Shown here piece by piece: positions 24,744-35,500 of a stretch of 64,000 bases of DNA (position 1 is its first letter; every line of letters begins with the position of its first letter). The stretch is from Flavobacterium sp. HJ-32-4 (lineage in GTDB: Bacteria; Bacteroidota; Bacteroidia; Flavobacteriales; Flavobacteriaceae), in contig NZ_CP092832.1 of assembly GCF_022532105.1 (NCBI RefSeq), positions 2,199,001 through 2,263,000 of the forward strand, in the 5' to 3' direction. The notes beneath the pieces were generated by a model. It saw nothing but the letters and a program-made list of their open reading frames with translations. It was not told the DNA's origin and did not search any database. Made by a program: the position numbers and the translations under genes.

Positions 24744-27164
24744 TTAGCGAAGACTGGCACCCAGTTCACTCTCGAACTGTTGCTGCAGCTTGCTCATGAT
24801 CTTGTCTATCTGCGTATCGGTCAGGGTTTTGGTCGTATCCTGCAGGATGAAGCTCACGGCATATGATTTCTTGCCCGCCGGAAGGTTCTTGCCTTCGTAT
24901 ACGTCAAAAAGGCGGACTTCTTTCAACAGCGACTTTTCGGTTTGACGCGCCAACGAATAGATGGTTCCGAAACTGACGTTTTCGTCGAGTAAGAGGGCGA
25001 AATCACGTCGTACTTCCGGGTATTTGGGGATATCCGTAAACCGGATCTTGCCGCCCAGGTTTTTCAATACGGCGTTCCAGTTGAAATCGGCATACAATAC
25101 TTCCTGACGGATATCGAATGCCTTCAGCAGGTTTTTCCTCACGGTCCCGAATTCCACTATGATCTCGTTGCCCAGCGCCAATGCCATTCCTTCCGCAAAA
25201 ACATCCGATTCAACCGGAAGTGCACGCGTACCGGTCAGGCCCAAACGCGCTATTACGGCTTCCACATACCCTTTGAAAAGGAAGAAACCTCCGGGAACGG
25301 ACGGTGTCCAGTTTTCCGCCTGACGGTCACCACTCATAAAAAGAGTAAGGTGTTTCGGCTCTTCATAACCGGACGGCAGTTTGTGATACGTTTTTCCGAA
25401 CTCAAACAGCTTGAGGTCGCTGTTCCGGCGGTTGATGTTATACGCTACCGCCTCCAGGCCCGAAAACAGCATCGATTGTCGCATCGCCGCCAGATCGCCG
25501 CTCAGGGGATTCAGCATCGAAACACCAAACTGCGGTTTCAGGGTTTCAGACAGCGCGGTATACTCAGGTGTCGTCAACGAGTTGGCCATCATCTCATGGA
25601 AACCGTTGGCGTTCAAGACACCCGCTACAATATTCTGTATTTTATAATCTTCCGTGCGGGGTGAATTGGCTACCGTCGCATTCAATTTTTTCGAGAACGC
25701 GATGTTGTTGTACCCATACACGCGAAGGATTTCCTCGATGACGTCGATTTCCCGTTGCACATCTACCCGATACGCCGGGATGGTGAGTCCGAGTCCGGCA
25801 TCCGATACACTGTTCACTTTGATATCAAGCGAGACGAGTATTTTCTTGATGGTTTCCTTCGGAAGTTCCTGCCCGATGATGCGAGCCGCTTTCGCGAAGT
25901 TCAGCACCACAGGGAAGTCCTCTATTTTCTTCGGATACAGGTCGATGATATCCGATGTCACTTCACCACCTGCCAATTCTTTGATCAGCAAGGCCGCGCG
26001 TTTCAATGCATACTCCGTGATGGTCGGATCGATACCGCGTTCAAAACGGAACGAGGCGTCGGTATTGATGGCATGTCGTTTGGCCGTCTTCCGCACCGAT
26101 ACCGGGTTGAAGTACGCGCTTTCCAGGAAAATGGAGTTAGTATTTTCGGTTACGCCCGAGTTCTTGCCACCCAATACGCCGGCGAAGCACATAGGGCCTT
26201 TTTCGTCGCAGATCATCAGGTCGTCGGCATGCAATTCGCGTTCGACCTCGTCAAGCGTAGTGAATTTAGTGCCCGCAGGCAGCGTTTTCACCACGACCTT
26301 GCTTCCCGTAATGCGGGCAGCGTCGAACGCGTGAAGGGGCTGGCCCAGTTCGTGTAGGACGTAGTTCGTCACATCCACGATATTGTTTTTCGGGTTGATA
26401 CCGATGGCTTTCAAACGGTTCTGCAACCAGGCAGGGGAGGGCTTCACCGTCACACCCGACAGCGTCACGCCGCAATACCGCGGAGCCAGCTTGGCATCTT
26501 CTACCTTTACATCGATTTTCAGGGTGCGTTTGTCTACGCGGAACGCACTCACCGAAGGCGTTTTAAACTCCGTCGCGATGTTCCGCAAAAGAAGTCCGGC
26601 GCGAAGGTCACGGGCCACGCCCATATGGCTCATCGCATCGGCACGGTTGGGGGTAAGTCCGATTTCGAACACTTCGTCGTTCTCTACCTGGAAGACCTCG
26701 GCCACGGGCGTTCCGGGCTTCAGTTTCGCATCCAGCACCAGGATTCCGTCGTGGCTGTCGCCTAAGCCGATCTCGTCTTCCGCGCAGATCATGCCGTGGC
26801 TTTCCATATCGCGTATCTTCCCTTTTTTGATCTGGAACGCTTTTCCTTCTTTATCAAACAACGTTGTACCAATCGTCGCTACCGGCACTTTTTGTCCGGC
26901 TGCCACGTTTGCCGCCCCGCACACAATTTGCACAGGCGCGCCATCACCCAAGTCCACCGTCGTGACCTTAAGCCGGTCGGCGTTTGGATGCTTCTCGCAC
27001 GTCAACACGTGTCCTACTACAATGCCTTCGAGTCCCCCTTTCACCGATTGGAAACGATCAACGGATTCTACTTCAAGCCCAAGGTCGGTGAGCAACGAAG
27101 CGGTTTCTTCCGATGTATTGTCGATTTTGATGAATTGGCGAATCCAGTTATAGGAAATTTTCAT
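24744..27164 (-). CDS. pheT: Phenylalanine--tRNA ligase beta subunit
   Basis: The 806-residue cytoplasmic subunit forms the alpha2-beta2 phenylalanyl-tRNA synthetase and carries editing and tRNA-binding functions. The N-terminus MKISYNWIRQFIKI, an EMAP/tRNA-binding domain at about residues 40-150 (GIVVGHVLTCEKHPNADRL), the B3/4 editing region (residues about 215-390), B5 (about 410-480) and the C-terminal anticodon-binding FDX-ACB domain (DIPKYPEVRRDFALLLDENV) are all present. The length is normal for the family. The alpha subunit is not in the window. Confidence 0.97.
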   Translation of the reverse strand: MKISYNWIRQFIKIDNTSEETASLLTDLGLEVESVDRFQSVKGGLEGIVVGHVLTCEKHPNADRLKVTTVDLGDGAPVQIVCGAANVAAGQKVPVATIGTTLFDKEGKAFQIKKGKIRDMESHGMICAEDEIGLGDSHDGILVLDAKLKPGTPVAEVFQVENDEVFEIGLTPNRADAMSHMGVARDLRAGLLLRNIATEFKTPSVSAFRVDKRTLKIDVKVEDAKLAPRYCGVTLSGVTVKPSPAWLQNRLKAIGINPKNNIVDVTNYVLHELGQPLHAFDAARITGSKVVVKTLPAGTKFTTLDEVERELHADDLMICDEKGPMCFAGVLGGKNSGVTENTNSIFLESAYFNPVSVRKTAKRHAINTDASFRFERGIDPTITEYALKRAALLIKELAGGEVTSDIIDLYPKKIEDFPVVLNFAKAARIIGQELPKETIKKILVSLDIKVNSVSDAGLGLTIPAYRVDVQREIDVIEEILRVYGYNNIAFSKKLNATVANSPRTEDYKIQNIVAGVLNANGFHEMMANSLTTPEYTALSETLKPQFGVSMLNPLSGDLAAMRQSMLFSGLEAVAYNINRRNSDLKLFEFGKTYHKLPSGYEEPKHLTLFMSGDRQAENWTPSVPGGFFLFKGYVEAVIARLGLTGTRALPVESDVFAEGMALALGNEIIVEFGTVRKNLLKAFDIRQEVLYADFNWNAVLKNLGGKIRFTDIPKYPEVRRDFALLLDENVSFGTIYSLARQTEKSLLKEVRLFDVYEGKNLPAGKKSYAVSFILQDTTKTLTDTQIDKIMSKLQQQFESELGASLR

Positions 27165-27187
27165 AGGTGCTTTTCGTAAACAGGTTG

Positions 27188-27195
27188 CAAATATA
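27188..27195 (-). promoter_or_regulatory. pheT promoter -7 box
   Basis: On the minus strand, TATATTTG fits the TAnnTTTG consensus 24 bp before the ATG. Confidence 0.55.
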
Positions 27196-27381
27196 AGGAA
27201 AACGCCGCTGAGGGCGGGAAGCCGACCCGGATTTTCATAGGGAAACGCCCATCGGGAATCCCCTCAGTCACACTAGCTATCGGACTCCCATTTTAACGTC
27301 GATTTTTCCATATTCAAAATTAATGGTGGTCTTTTTTACGAATAGAAGGAATTTACCACCCGAAAAACAGCAAGTTGAAAA

Positions 27382-27414
27382 TTTTGTGCTATCGATTGAC
27401 TTTTTTGTGCTATC
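27382..27414 (+). promoter_or_regulatory. Two direct repeats 21 bp apart, likely AraC-type operator
   Basis: TTTTGTGCTATC occurs at 27382-27393 and again, identically, at 27403-27414. The start-to-start distance is 21 bp, two helical turns. The second copy ends 20 bp before the -7 box of the aldehyde dehydrogenase gene, where it would cover the -33 position. That arrangement is typical of AraC-family activator sites, and an AraC-type gene lies just downstream at 29383. The spacer 27165-27466 contains no gene. Confidence 0.7.
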
Positions 27415-27434
27415 ACCCGTAGCCGGTAGTCGGA

Positions 27435-27442
27435 TACTTTTG
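27435..27442 (+). promoter_or_regulatory. Promoter -7 box for the aldehyde dehydrogenase gene
   Basis: TACTTTTG matches TAnnTTTG 24 bp before the ATG at 27467. There is no TTG at 17-23 bp upstream, as expected of an activator-dependent promoter. Confidence 0.6.
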
Positions 27443-27466
27443 ACACAAACCAAAACTGTATACACT

Positions 27467-28969
27467 ATGTCAACCATCGCACAATGGCCTGATTTCAAGC
27501 CGAAGTATGACAACTTTATCAACGGAAAATTTACGCCACCCGTAAAAGGCGGCTATTTTGAAAATGTCTCGCCTGTCAACGGAAAGGTCTTCACATCTGC
27601 AGCGCGATCGACCGTCGAGGATGTAGAAATGGCCCTCGACGCCGCACACGCCGCCTTTGCTACGTGGGGCAAATCGTCACCGGCCTATCGCGCTTCGCTC
27701 CTGAACAAAATCGCCGACCGCATCGAAGCGAACCTCGAATACCTCGCGGTAGTGGAAACGATTGACAACGGTAAAGCGGTGCGTGAAACCCGTGCAGCCG
27801 ACCTGCCGTTGGTCATCGACCATTTCCGGTATTTTGCCGCTGTCATCCGCACCGAAGAAGGGTCCATTTCAGAACACGACGAGCATACGGTCAGCATCTG
27901 CCTGAACGAACCGATAGGCGTAGTCGGACAGATTATTCCGTGGAATTTCCCACTGCTCATGGCTACCTGGAAAATCGCGCCCGCCCTTGCCGCCGGTAAC
28001 TGCTGTATCGTAAAAGCCGCTGAACAGACACCGACCTCCATCATGGTGATGATGGAACTGATCGGAGACATCCTGCCGCCCGGCGTGCTGAACATCCTGA
28101 CCGGATTCGGCCTCGAAGCGGGTAAACCGTTGGCACAGTCACCCCGCATCGCGAAGGTCTCCTTTACGGGCGAAACCACTACCGGACGCCTCATCCTGCA
28201 ATATGCGTCTGAAAATATCATCCCTGCTACCATGGAGCTAGGCGGAAAATCGCCCAACATCTTCTTTCCGTCCGTCGCCGATGCCGATGATGCTTTCTTT
28301 GATAAGGCGGTCGAAGGCGCGGTCCTTTTTGCCCTCAACCAGGGAGAAGTGTGTACGTGCCCGTCACGCATTCTCGTCCACGAGTCGATCTACGACGTTT
28401 TCATGGCCCGTGTCATCGAGCGTACGAAGGCAATCAAAACCGGTCATCCGCTTGACGGTACGGTCATGATGGGCGCACAGGCGTCGAACGACCAATACGA
28501 GAAAATCCGGTCATACCTGCAACTAGGCCGTGAGGAAGGTGCCGAGTTGTTGACGGGTGGTGATGTCAATACCATCGAAGGACTCGAGGGCGGGTATTAC
28601 ATCCAACCAACCATTTTCAAAGGACACAATAAGATGCGCATCTTCCAGGAAGAGATTTTCGGTCCGGTGGTATGTGTCACCACTTTCAAAACGGTGGAAG
28701 AGGCGCTTGAAATTGCCAACGACACGCTGTACGGACTCGGTGCCGGCGTCTGGACACGCGACACACATGAAATGTACCAGGTGCCACGCGCCATCAAAGC
28801 GGGTAGGGTATGGGTCAATAACTACCATGCCTATCCGGCGCACGCTCCGTTCGGCGGGTATAAAAAATCCGGTTTTGGACGCGAGAACCACAAGATGATG
28901 CTGGCGCACTACCAACAGACCAAAAACATGCTCATCTCATACGACAAAAACAAACTGGGCTTTTTCTAA
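27467..28969 (+). CDS. NAD-dependent aldehyde dehydrogenase (acetaldehyde dehydrogenase type)
   Basis: The 500-residue cytoplasmic enzyme oxidises aldehydes to acids with NAD(P). The catalytic glutamate lies in [12 protein letters not shown] and the catalytic cysteine in [11 protein letters not shown]; the cofactor-binding segments [14 protein letters not shown] and FTGETTTGR are present. The C-terminal part ([20 protein letters not shown]) matches the AcoD/ExaC/AldB group. The start ATG 27467 ([18 protein letters not shown]) fits the family and lies 24 bp after a -7 box; the longer frame from 27323 would include the operator. DUF779 and AraC genes follow, a common association for acetaldehyde dehydrogenases. 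Confidence 0.95.
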   Translation: MSTIAQWPDFKPKYDNFINGKFTPPVKGGYFENVSPVNGKVFTSAARSTVEDVEMALDAAHAAFATWGKSSPAYRASLLNKIADRIEANLEYLAVVETIDNGKAVRETRAADLPLVIDHFRYFAAVIRTEEGSISEHDEHTVSICLNEPIGVVGQIIPWNFPLLMATWKIAPALAAGNCCIVKAAEQTPTSIMVMMELIGDILPPGVLNILTGFGLEAGKPLAQSPRIAKVSFTGETTTGRLILQYASENIIPATMELGGKSPNIFFPSVADADDAFFDKAVEGAVLFALNQGEVCTCPSRILVHESIYDVFMARVIERTKAIKTGHPLDGTVMMGAQASNDQYEKIRSYLQLGREEGAELLTGGDVNTIEGLEGGYYIQPTIFKGHNKMRIFQEEIFGPVVCVTTFKTVEEALEIANDTLYGLGAGVWTRDTHEMYQVPRAIKAGRVWVNNYHAYPAHAPFGGYKKSGFGRENHKMMLAHYQQTKNMLISYDKNKLGFF

Positions 28970-28985
28970 GTAACTAAATTTGTGT

Positions 28986-29012
28986 AGGCCCGGTTCACGC
29001 CGGGCTTTTTTC
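28986..29012 (+). terminator. Intrinsic terminator between aldehyde dehydrogenase and DUF779 genes
   Basis: GCCCGG, loop TTCACG, CCGGGC (28988-29005), then six T and ends two or three bases before the DUF779 ATG at 29015. It may limit read-through into DUF779. Confidence 0.75.
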
Positions 29013-29014
29013 TT

Positions 29015-29386
29015 ATGTATAACAGGATTGCTATCACGCAACGCGCGGCTGCACTGGTGGCCGTCTTGCAACAACAGTACGGCGCACTCATGTTTCACCA
29101 AAGTGGTGGCTGCTGCGACGGATCACAACCCATGTGCTTCCAGGCCGGTGAATTCCGCGTCGGTGCAAACGATGTATGCCTGGGAACTATCGAGGGATGT
29201 GAATTCTGGATGAGCGGCGACCAGTTCGAATACTGGCAACACACCCACCTGACGATGGATGTAGTGGAAGGCCGTGGCTCCAGTTTTTCATTGGAAATAC
29301 CGATGGGGTTTCGTTTCATCGTGCAGTCGCGGCTCTTTACGCCGTCCGAAGCCGCCGATCTTACGCCCATACGCCGCGGCGCCTAG
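29015..29386 (+). CDS. DUF779 domain protein
   Basis: The 123-residue protein belongs to the DUF779 family, which is nearly always encoded beside acetaldehyde-type dehydrogenases. Characteristic residues are the cysteines in QSGGCCDGSQPMC (about residues 29-41), the segment DVCLGTIEGCEFWM, and FSLEIPMGFRFIVQSRLF near the C-terminus. A role in activating or protecting the dehydrogenase has been supposed, but none is proven. The Cys cluster could bind metal. Its stop codon overlaps that of the converging AraC gene within CTAG (29383-29386). Confidence 0.9.
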   Translation: MYNRIAITQRAAALVAVLQQQYGALMFHQSGGCCDGSQPMCFQAGEFRVGANDVCLGTIEGCEFWMSGDQFEYWQHTHLTMDVVEGRGSSFSLEIPMGFRFIVQSRLFTPSEAADLTPIRRGA

Positions 29387-30303
29387 CCCACGTTCAGCGC
29401 CTGGAACTGTTTCGGGGTAATGCCTTCCTGCTTCTTGAATAAGCGGATGAAGTAGTTCGGGTCGTCAAAACCGGCCATATAACCCACTTCGTTCACCTGT
29501 AGGTATGGGTCGCGGAGGAGTTTTTTCGCATGCCGGATTTTTTCGTGTAAGACAAAGTCGATGGGACTCATACCCGTCTCCCGCTTGAAAACCCGGTAAA
29601 ACGAACTGGCACTCATACACGCCCGATCGCTGAGGATCTTCAATGTCAGGCTTTCGCGGATGTTGGACCGTATGAATTCCACCACCTGCGCTATCGGATG
29701 GTGGTTATCCGACAAGTGGTCGCGTTCAAGCGATTTCGCGGTCTGGGTTTGTATGATACGGATAAGCAGCTCCTGTAAGGTCAAATCGGCCAGGATGTCT
29801 TTTGCCACAGACGTACTCATACATTCATTGATCAGCTTCCCGATGGTGGCGGCAAGCTCGATGTTGTTGTAAAAAAAGTAATTCTGGTGGTCAAGCTGCC
29901 ACATGCTACTCCCTTCCTTCGGATACCGTTCGTTCAGCAATTCGATCGTCCGGTCGATTTTCTGTTGGTCAATCGCCAGGGCCAGGCACTGCGTCGGGTT
30001 CTGGAATTCCGCTTCCGGGAAATCAATCTTCATCTCCACATTTGACGGAATCACCACCGTTTCACCCGGGAGGTACTCAAAGGCCGGATCGTCGAAAAGA
30101 TGCATGATTTTCTTGCCGCGCAGCATGCTCGTGACCACGAAATCGGAAAAACGCAGCGGCACCAGATGCGAGTTCTCGTAGGTTTCAAAAAGGTTGAGTT
30201 CGCAGGCGTCAAGCGTATAGACCGTCCGGTTCTCCACGAGGGTCTTCAACGAGTTTTCGTGTGACAGTTGCGGAGGCGGTATCAGTGCGCGGGTCGGCGT
30301 CAT
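29383..30303 (-). CDS. AraC family transcriptional regulator
   Basis: The 306-residue regulator has an N-terminal sensor domain (residues about 10-190, AraC_N-like, with PLRFSDFVVTSMLRGKKIMHLF) and a C-terminal double helix-turn-helix of about 100 residues. The HTH signatures are LTLKILSDRACMSASSFYRVFKRE and VNEVGYMAGFDDPNYFIRLFKKQEGITPKQF. It converges with the DUF779 gene. It is the best candidate to bind the 21-bp-spaced direct repeats before the aldehyde dehydrogenase gene and probably activates it in response to an alcohol or aldehyde. The inducer is not known. Confidence 0.93.
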   Translation of the reverse strand: MTPTRALIPPPQLSHENSLKTLVENRTVYTLDACELNLFETYENSHLVPLRFSDFVVTSMLRGKKIMHLFDDPAFEYLPGETVVIPSNVEMKIDFPEAEFQNPTQCLALAIDQQKIDRTIELLNERYPKEGSSMWQLDHQNYFFYNNIELAATIGKLINECMSTSVAKDILADLTLQELLIRIIQTQTAKSLERDHLSDNHHPIAQVVEFIRSNIRESLTLKILSDRACMSASSFYRVFKRETGMSPIDFVLHEKIRHAKKLLRDPYLQVNEVGYMAGFDDPNYFIRLFKKQEGITPKQFQALNVG

Positions 30304-30345
30304 CTCAGGTCGTAAGTGCCTAAAGATAAGAAAAATCCGATTCCG

Positions 30346-31203
30346 TCAGAGGACTTCCGCTACATGTTTTCGAATGTTCTCCGCGATACGGGCTGTCGGC
30401 AGGTCGTTTTCGTCGACGCCGAATGGATCTTCGATTTCTTCCGCAATCAGTTCCAGAGAGGCCAGTACATAGAAAATGAACACGACGATAGGGGCGACGA
30501 AATAGCCCAATGAAAAGGCGTAGCCAAAAGGCAGTGTCATTACATAAAAGAAAATGAACTTCTTGATGAACGCACTGTACGAGTAGGGGATGGGCGTGTT
30601 TTTGATGCGCTCGCAGGCACCGCAAATCTCGCTAAACGACTGCATTTCCGCGTTCAATATAATGAGTTGGTCGCCCGTGAGGACTTTTTGCTGGTACAGA
30701 CTGTTGAGCCGCGCAAACATAAGGGCCGCCAGATGGTTGGGTTGGTGGCCGCTTTCCGGAAGTATGACGTCGTCGAACAGTTGCAGTGATAACTTGTCGT
30801 CTTTTAAATGTACATCGAGTACGGTCGCATAGGCCGGAATGGTCTTCCGGAAGAACGCCCGGTCGTTTTCGTCATGCAGCATCGCCGATAGCTTCAGCGC
30901 CAGGTTCCGGCTGTTGTTGACGAGACTACCCCACAGTTTGCGTCCTTCCCACCAACGGTCATAGGCACTGTTGGTGCGGAATACCAATAAAAGGGAAATC
31001 ACGAATCCTAAGATACCGTGCAGTTTGTCTACATTCCGGATATAGCTTTTTTCCCCAACCTGGAAGTATTCGACCTCCAGCCATCCGACCAACGCGGCAT
31101 AAATGCCAATACCCAACATCACTGGGAACAGGGTGCGGAAGGTGTCGGCTTTGTGAAAGCGGATGATAAAAGCGAACCAGTCTTTTGTGTTGTACGAAAG
31201 CAA
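30346..31203 (-). CDS. Bestrophin family ion channel
   Basis: The 285-residue membrane protein belongs to the bacterial bestrophin/YneE family of homopentameric ion channels. The diagnostic segments are LGFVISLLLVFRTNSAYDRWWEGRKLWG, ARNLAL-like NNSRNLALKLSA, and the C-terminal ELIAEEIEDPFGVDENDLP. The start codon is TTG (31203), which places LSYNTKDWFAFIIRF at the N-terminus as in other flavobacterial members; no ATG lies upstream in frame. Bacterial relatives conduct cations, whereas animal ones conduct anions; the ion here is unknown. It lies 42 bp before the AraC gene on the same strand. Confidence 0.92.
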   Translation of the reverse strand: MLSYNTKDWFAFIIRFHKADTFRTLFPVMLGIGIYAALVGWLEVEYFQVGEKSYIRNVDKLHGILGFVISLLLVFRTNSAYDRWWEGRKLWGSLVNNSRNLALKLSAMLHDENDRAFFRKTIPAYATVLDVHLKDDKLSLQLFDDVILPESGHQPNHLAALMFARLNSLYQQKVLTGDQLIILNAEMQSFSEICGACERIKNTPIPYSYSAFIKKFIFFYVMTLPFGYAFSLGYFVAPIVVFIFYVLASLELIAEEIEDPFGVDENDLPTARIAENIRKHVAEVL

Positions 31204-31256
31204 AACAGCGGGTTTTGAGAGATGAAAACGGGTCTAAGATATCGTATTTCCCCGAA

Positions 31257-32555
31257 TTAACGCAGGCGAAGCGTGCCGCTGAGTTCCCGCAAGGCCAGCT
31301 CCGACAGTTTGGCGCTGTATAACGCATTGCTTAGTCGCACCTTGGCGTTGAGATAGTTGAGCTGTGCCGTACGGACTTCCACCGGCGTGAGGGTGCCGAT
31401 CCGAAACTTGTCGCTGGTAATCTCGAAATTCCGTTTCGCAATCGCTACATTTTCCCGTGCCAGATCAGCCATTTCAAGGTTGGTCAGGTAATCCTGGAAG
31501 GCCGCATCAACCGCCGCCAGCACCGTCAGTTCCTGTTGCTGCACCGCCAGCGTGGCATTTTCAATCTGTATTTTGGCAATGGTTTCATTTCGCTTTTGCC
31601 GGAAGCCGTCAAAGACATTGAGCGTGGCCGCAAACCCGTAATTGAAACCACGGTTGGTATTTTGCGTCGTAAAACCCAGACTCGACCGCGTGTCAGAGAA
31701 ATTATATCCGGTGTTGACCGAAATCGTCGGGTACCGCTGCCCTTTTATCGTGCGAAGGTTGAGTTCGCTGATCCGTTTGTTGATAAGCTGTGCCTGCAAC
31801 TGCGGATTCTGTTTTCGGGCGTTCTCCTCCAGTTCCGGCAACAACAGACCGCGTTCGACGTCTGCGCTCTCCGCCACCCGGAATTCGGTTTTCGGGTCAC
31901 GTCCCAACAGGGTATTGAGTTCGATGAGGGTGCGGGCATACAATGCCTTCTGGGTGAGCCGGCTGTCAAGGTCGGTATTCAGGTCTACCTGTGCGTTCAA
32001 CACGTCTAAACGCGCCGCCTTGCCAATCGAAAAACGGTTTTCGGCCAGCGTCAGCCGTTCCCGTGAATACGCAATGGCGGTATCGATCGCCGTCAGTTGC
32101 TGTTGCTGCTGTACGAGGTTGTAATAGGTTTCCAGCACGTCGCCGATGCGCTGCAGGATGGCCTGTTGCAATTCTGCTTCGCCCAGCTTCCGGTTTTCCT
32201 TTAATTGGTCGTAGCGCGAGAACATCGAGAGTCCGTCAAATACGGTCCAGCCGAGGTTTACACCATACGACAGGTTGTTGTTCAGTCCGTTATTGACTTC
32301 ATTGATGGTACCGTCCGACCGCACCTGCCGGATGTATTGCCGGCTGTTGTTATCATTGACGTTCGCCGTCACGGCAGGCAACATACCGGCGTTGCCGATG
32401 GCCACATTCTCCGAATCGATCTTCAGGTCATTGGCGCGAAGCCGGATGTCATAATTATTCTCAAGCGCGATATTCACGGCTTCCTCAGCCGTAAGCAGTT
32501 CCTGCGCGCACATGGGTGCTGTCACAAACAGTAATATCCAGACAACGCGTCTCAT
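31257..32555 (-). CDS. TolC family outer membrane efflux protein
   Basis: The 432-residue protein has a signal peptide (MRRVVWILLFVTAPMCAQ) and two outer-membrane efflux protein repeats rich in coiled-coil helices (starts LLTAEEAVNIALENNYDIRL and LLLPELEENARKQNPQLQAQ). It forms the outer-membrane tunnel of the tripartite pump encoded with the two preceding genes. Its ATG overlaps the stop codon of the RND gene by 4 bp (ATGA), so translation is probably coupled. It is the last gene of the operon. Confidence 0.93.
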   Translation of the reverse strand: MRRVVWILLFVTAPMCAQELLTAEEAVNIALENNYDIRLRANDLKIDSENVAIGNAGMLPAVTANVNDNNSRQYIRQVRSDGTINEVNNGLNNNLSYGVNLGWTVFDGLSMFSRYDQLKENRKLGEAELQQAILQRIGDVLETYYNLVQQQQQLTAIDTAIAYSRERLTLAENRFSIGKAARLDVLNAQVDLNTDLDSRLTQKALYARTLIELNTLLGRDPKTEFRVAESADVERGLLLPELEENARKQNPQLQAQLINKRISELNLRTIKGQRYPTISVNTGYNFSDTRSSLGFTTQNTNRGFNYGFAATLNVFDGFRQKRNETIAKIQIENATLAVQQQELTVLAAVDAAFQDYLTNLEMADLARENVAIAKRNFEITSDKFRIGTLTPVEVRTAQLNYLNAKVRLSNALYSAKLSELALRELSGTLRLR

Positions 32556-35500
32556 ACGTTTCCTTCTTTTTCAAGTTGGTCGATGCGGTCAAATTCAGGG
32601 CGGTGTGTCTTTTCCCGCGACCACATCAGGTAAATGGCCGGAATCACAAAAAGAGTCAGCACCAGCGAAAAGAGCGTGCCTCCGACAATCACGACGCCCA
32701 TACCAATCCGGCTGGTAGACGCCGCACCCAGCGAAAGCGCAATCGGCAAGGCGCCCAACGCAATCGCAAGGCTCGTCATCAGGATCGGCCGTAGCCGCGA
32801 TTCGGATGCTTCCACTATCGCTTCCCATTTTGGCTTGCCTTCTTCCCGCAATTGGTTGGCGAATTCCACAATCAGGATACCGTTTTTCGTCACCAGTCCG
32901 ATAAGCATGATGGTACCGATCTGGCTGAAGATGTTCCACGTCTGCCCAAACAGCCACAGCGATAGAAGGGCACCCGCCACGGCCATCGGAACCGTAAGAA
33001 TGATGATGAACGGATCGATGAAACTCTCAAACTGCGCCGCCAATATCAGGTAAATCAGCAACAAGGCAAGACCGAACGCAAAGCTCGTATTCGAACTACT
33101 CTCCACAAAGTCACGGGATTCCCCCTGCAAGTCGGTCGTGAAACTGTCGTCGAGCACTTTCTCCCGGATGCGTTCCATGGCTTCAATACCGTCGCCGATA
33201 CTTTTACCAGGCGCCAGTCCGGCCGAAACAGTAGCTGACATATAACGGTTGTTGTGGTAGAGTTGGGGTGGACTGCTGGCTTCGGCCGTCGTTACCAGGT
33301 TGTCCATTTGGATCAGTTCCCCTTTGTTATTCTTCACAAACGACGAGGTAAGGTCAAGCGGCTCATCGCGGTCTTTCCGGTCAAACTGCCCGATTACCTG
33401 ATACTGTTTTCCGTTCATCAGGTAGTAGCCAAAACGCTGCCCGCTGAACGACAATTGCAGTGTTTGTGCGATGTCAAGTACCGAGACACCCAGGCTTTCT
33501 GCTTTTTCGCGGTCGATGGTGACATACAGTTCCGGCTTGTTGAATTTCAGGTTGACATCCACGTTCGAGAAGGTGGGGTCGTTTTCCGCGGCGTCCATGA
33601 AGGCGGGAATCTTCTCCCGTAGTTTCTCGAAATTCGGTGCCTGTATGACATATTGTATCGGCAGGCCACCGCGTCGGTTGACGGCAATGGTTGGCGTTTC
33701 GCTGACATTCACCTTCACCTGTGAGTAGCGTTTGGTGGCTTTGGTCAGCGCATCGGCAATTTCTTTTTGGGAACGGCTTCGCTCACCTGGTTCCACCAGG
33801 GCAATACGGGCCCGGCCGCTGTTGATTGAAGACGCACCGAAACCCGGAGAGGTAATGATGAGCGATACTTTCTTCTCGGGAATGGAATCGTTGACCAACG
33901 TACTCAACTCGGTCATAAATCGGTCCATATAGTCGTATGTCGCGCCCTCGACACCGGTCACGCCAACATTGAGGAAGCTACGGTCATCATACGGGGCGGT
34001 TTCTTTCTGTAGGATACTAAAAAACATCACGATAAGTCCCAAACAGCCTGCCAGTATCGGGAAACTCAACCATTTGCGCTTGAGGAATCCTGTCAGGCGT
34101 CGGGCATACCCGGCGTTCATCCGTTGGAAATACGGCTCGGTAAGGTCGTAGAAACGCGATTTCTTCTGCACACCGGCCTTCATCAGGTAGGCGTTCAGCA
34201 TCGGCGTCAATGTCAGCGATACAAAGGCCGAGACCAATACCGCCGCGCCAATGACCACGCCAAATTCGCGGAACAGCCGTCCGACGAATCCTTCGAGGAA
34301 GATCACCGGCAGGAACACCGCAGCCAGGGTGACGGAAATGGAAATAACGGCAAAGAAGATCTCGTTTGAGCCTTTTATCGCTGCTTCAATCGGACTCATG
34401 CCTTCCTCTACCTTTTTAAAGATGTTCTCGGTGACCACGATCCCGTCATCCACCACGAGTCCGGTAGCCAATACGATGGCAAGCAAGGTCAGTACGTTCA
34501 CCGAAAATCCGAACATCCACATAATAAAAAACGTCGCGATCAGGGAAACCGGAATGTCGAGCAACGGACGGAACGCAATGGCCCAGTCGCGGAAGAAGAG
34601 GTAAATGATGAGGATGACGAGAACGATCGAAAGCAACAGCGTTTCCGCTACTTCCGTCACGGCTTTCTTGATGAAAACGGTGTTGTCGATGGCGATGTTG
34701 AGCTTGAAATCTTTCGGCAGGTCTTTCTTCAGTTGTTCATACTGTTTGTAAAAAGCTTCGGCAATGTCAAGGTAATTGGTGCCCGGCTGCGGAATGATCG
34801 CGAGTCCGACCATCGGCTGTCCGGAGTCACTCAGCTTCGTTTCAAGGTTCTCGGCTTCCAGCGCGGCCTTTCCGACATCACGGAAGCGGATCACATTACC
34901 CGCATCATCCGCCTTGACGATGATATCATCAAACTGTTCTTCCTTCGAAAGGTTACCGAGTGTTTTGACGGTCAGTTCGGTGTTCGCACCCGTTAATTTC
35001 CCCGATGGTAACTCCACGTTCTGCGTGGCAAGGGCCTGTCGCACATCCGATACCGTGCAGCCAAAGGCGGCAAGTTTCACGGGGTCGATCCAGAGGCGCA
35101 TCGCATACCGGCGTTGCCCCCAGATCTGCACGGAACTGACACCGGGTATGGTTTGCAGCCGTTGTGCGATGACATTATCGGCATAATCCGATAGCTCAAG
35201 CACGTTCTTGTTATCGCTCTGAACCGTCATTGTGATGATAGGCTCTGAATCGGCATCGGCCTTTGAAACCACAGGCGGGGCATCGATGTCCTGCGGAAGG
35301 CTTCGGATAGCCTGTGCCACCTTGTCGCGCACGTCATTCGCGGCTTCCTCCAGGTTTTTGTCGAGGTTGAATTCGATGGTGATGTTACTCGATCCCTGGT
35401 TGCTGGACGAGGTGATATTACGGATGCCGTCTATAGAGTTGATCGCTTTTTCCAGCGGTTCGGTAATCTGTGATTCGATGATGTCGGCGTTGGCGCCCGA

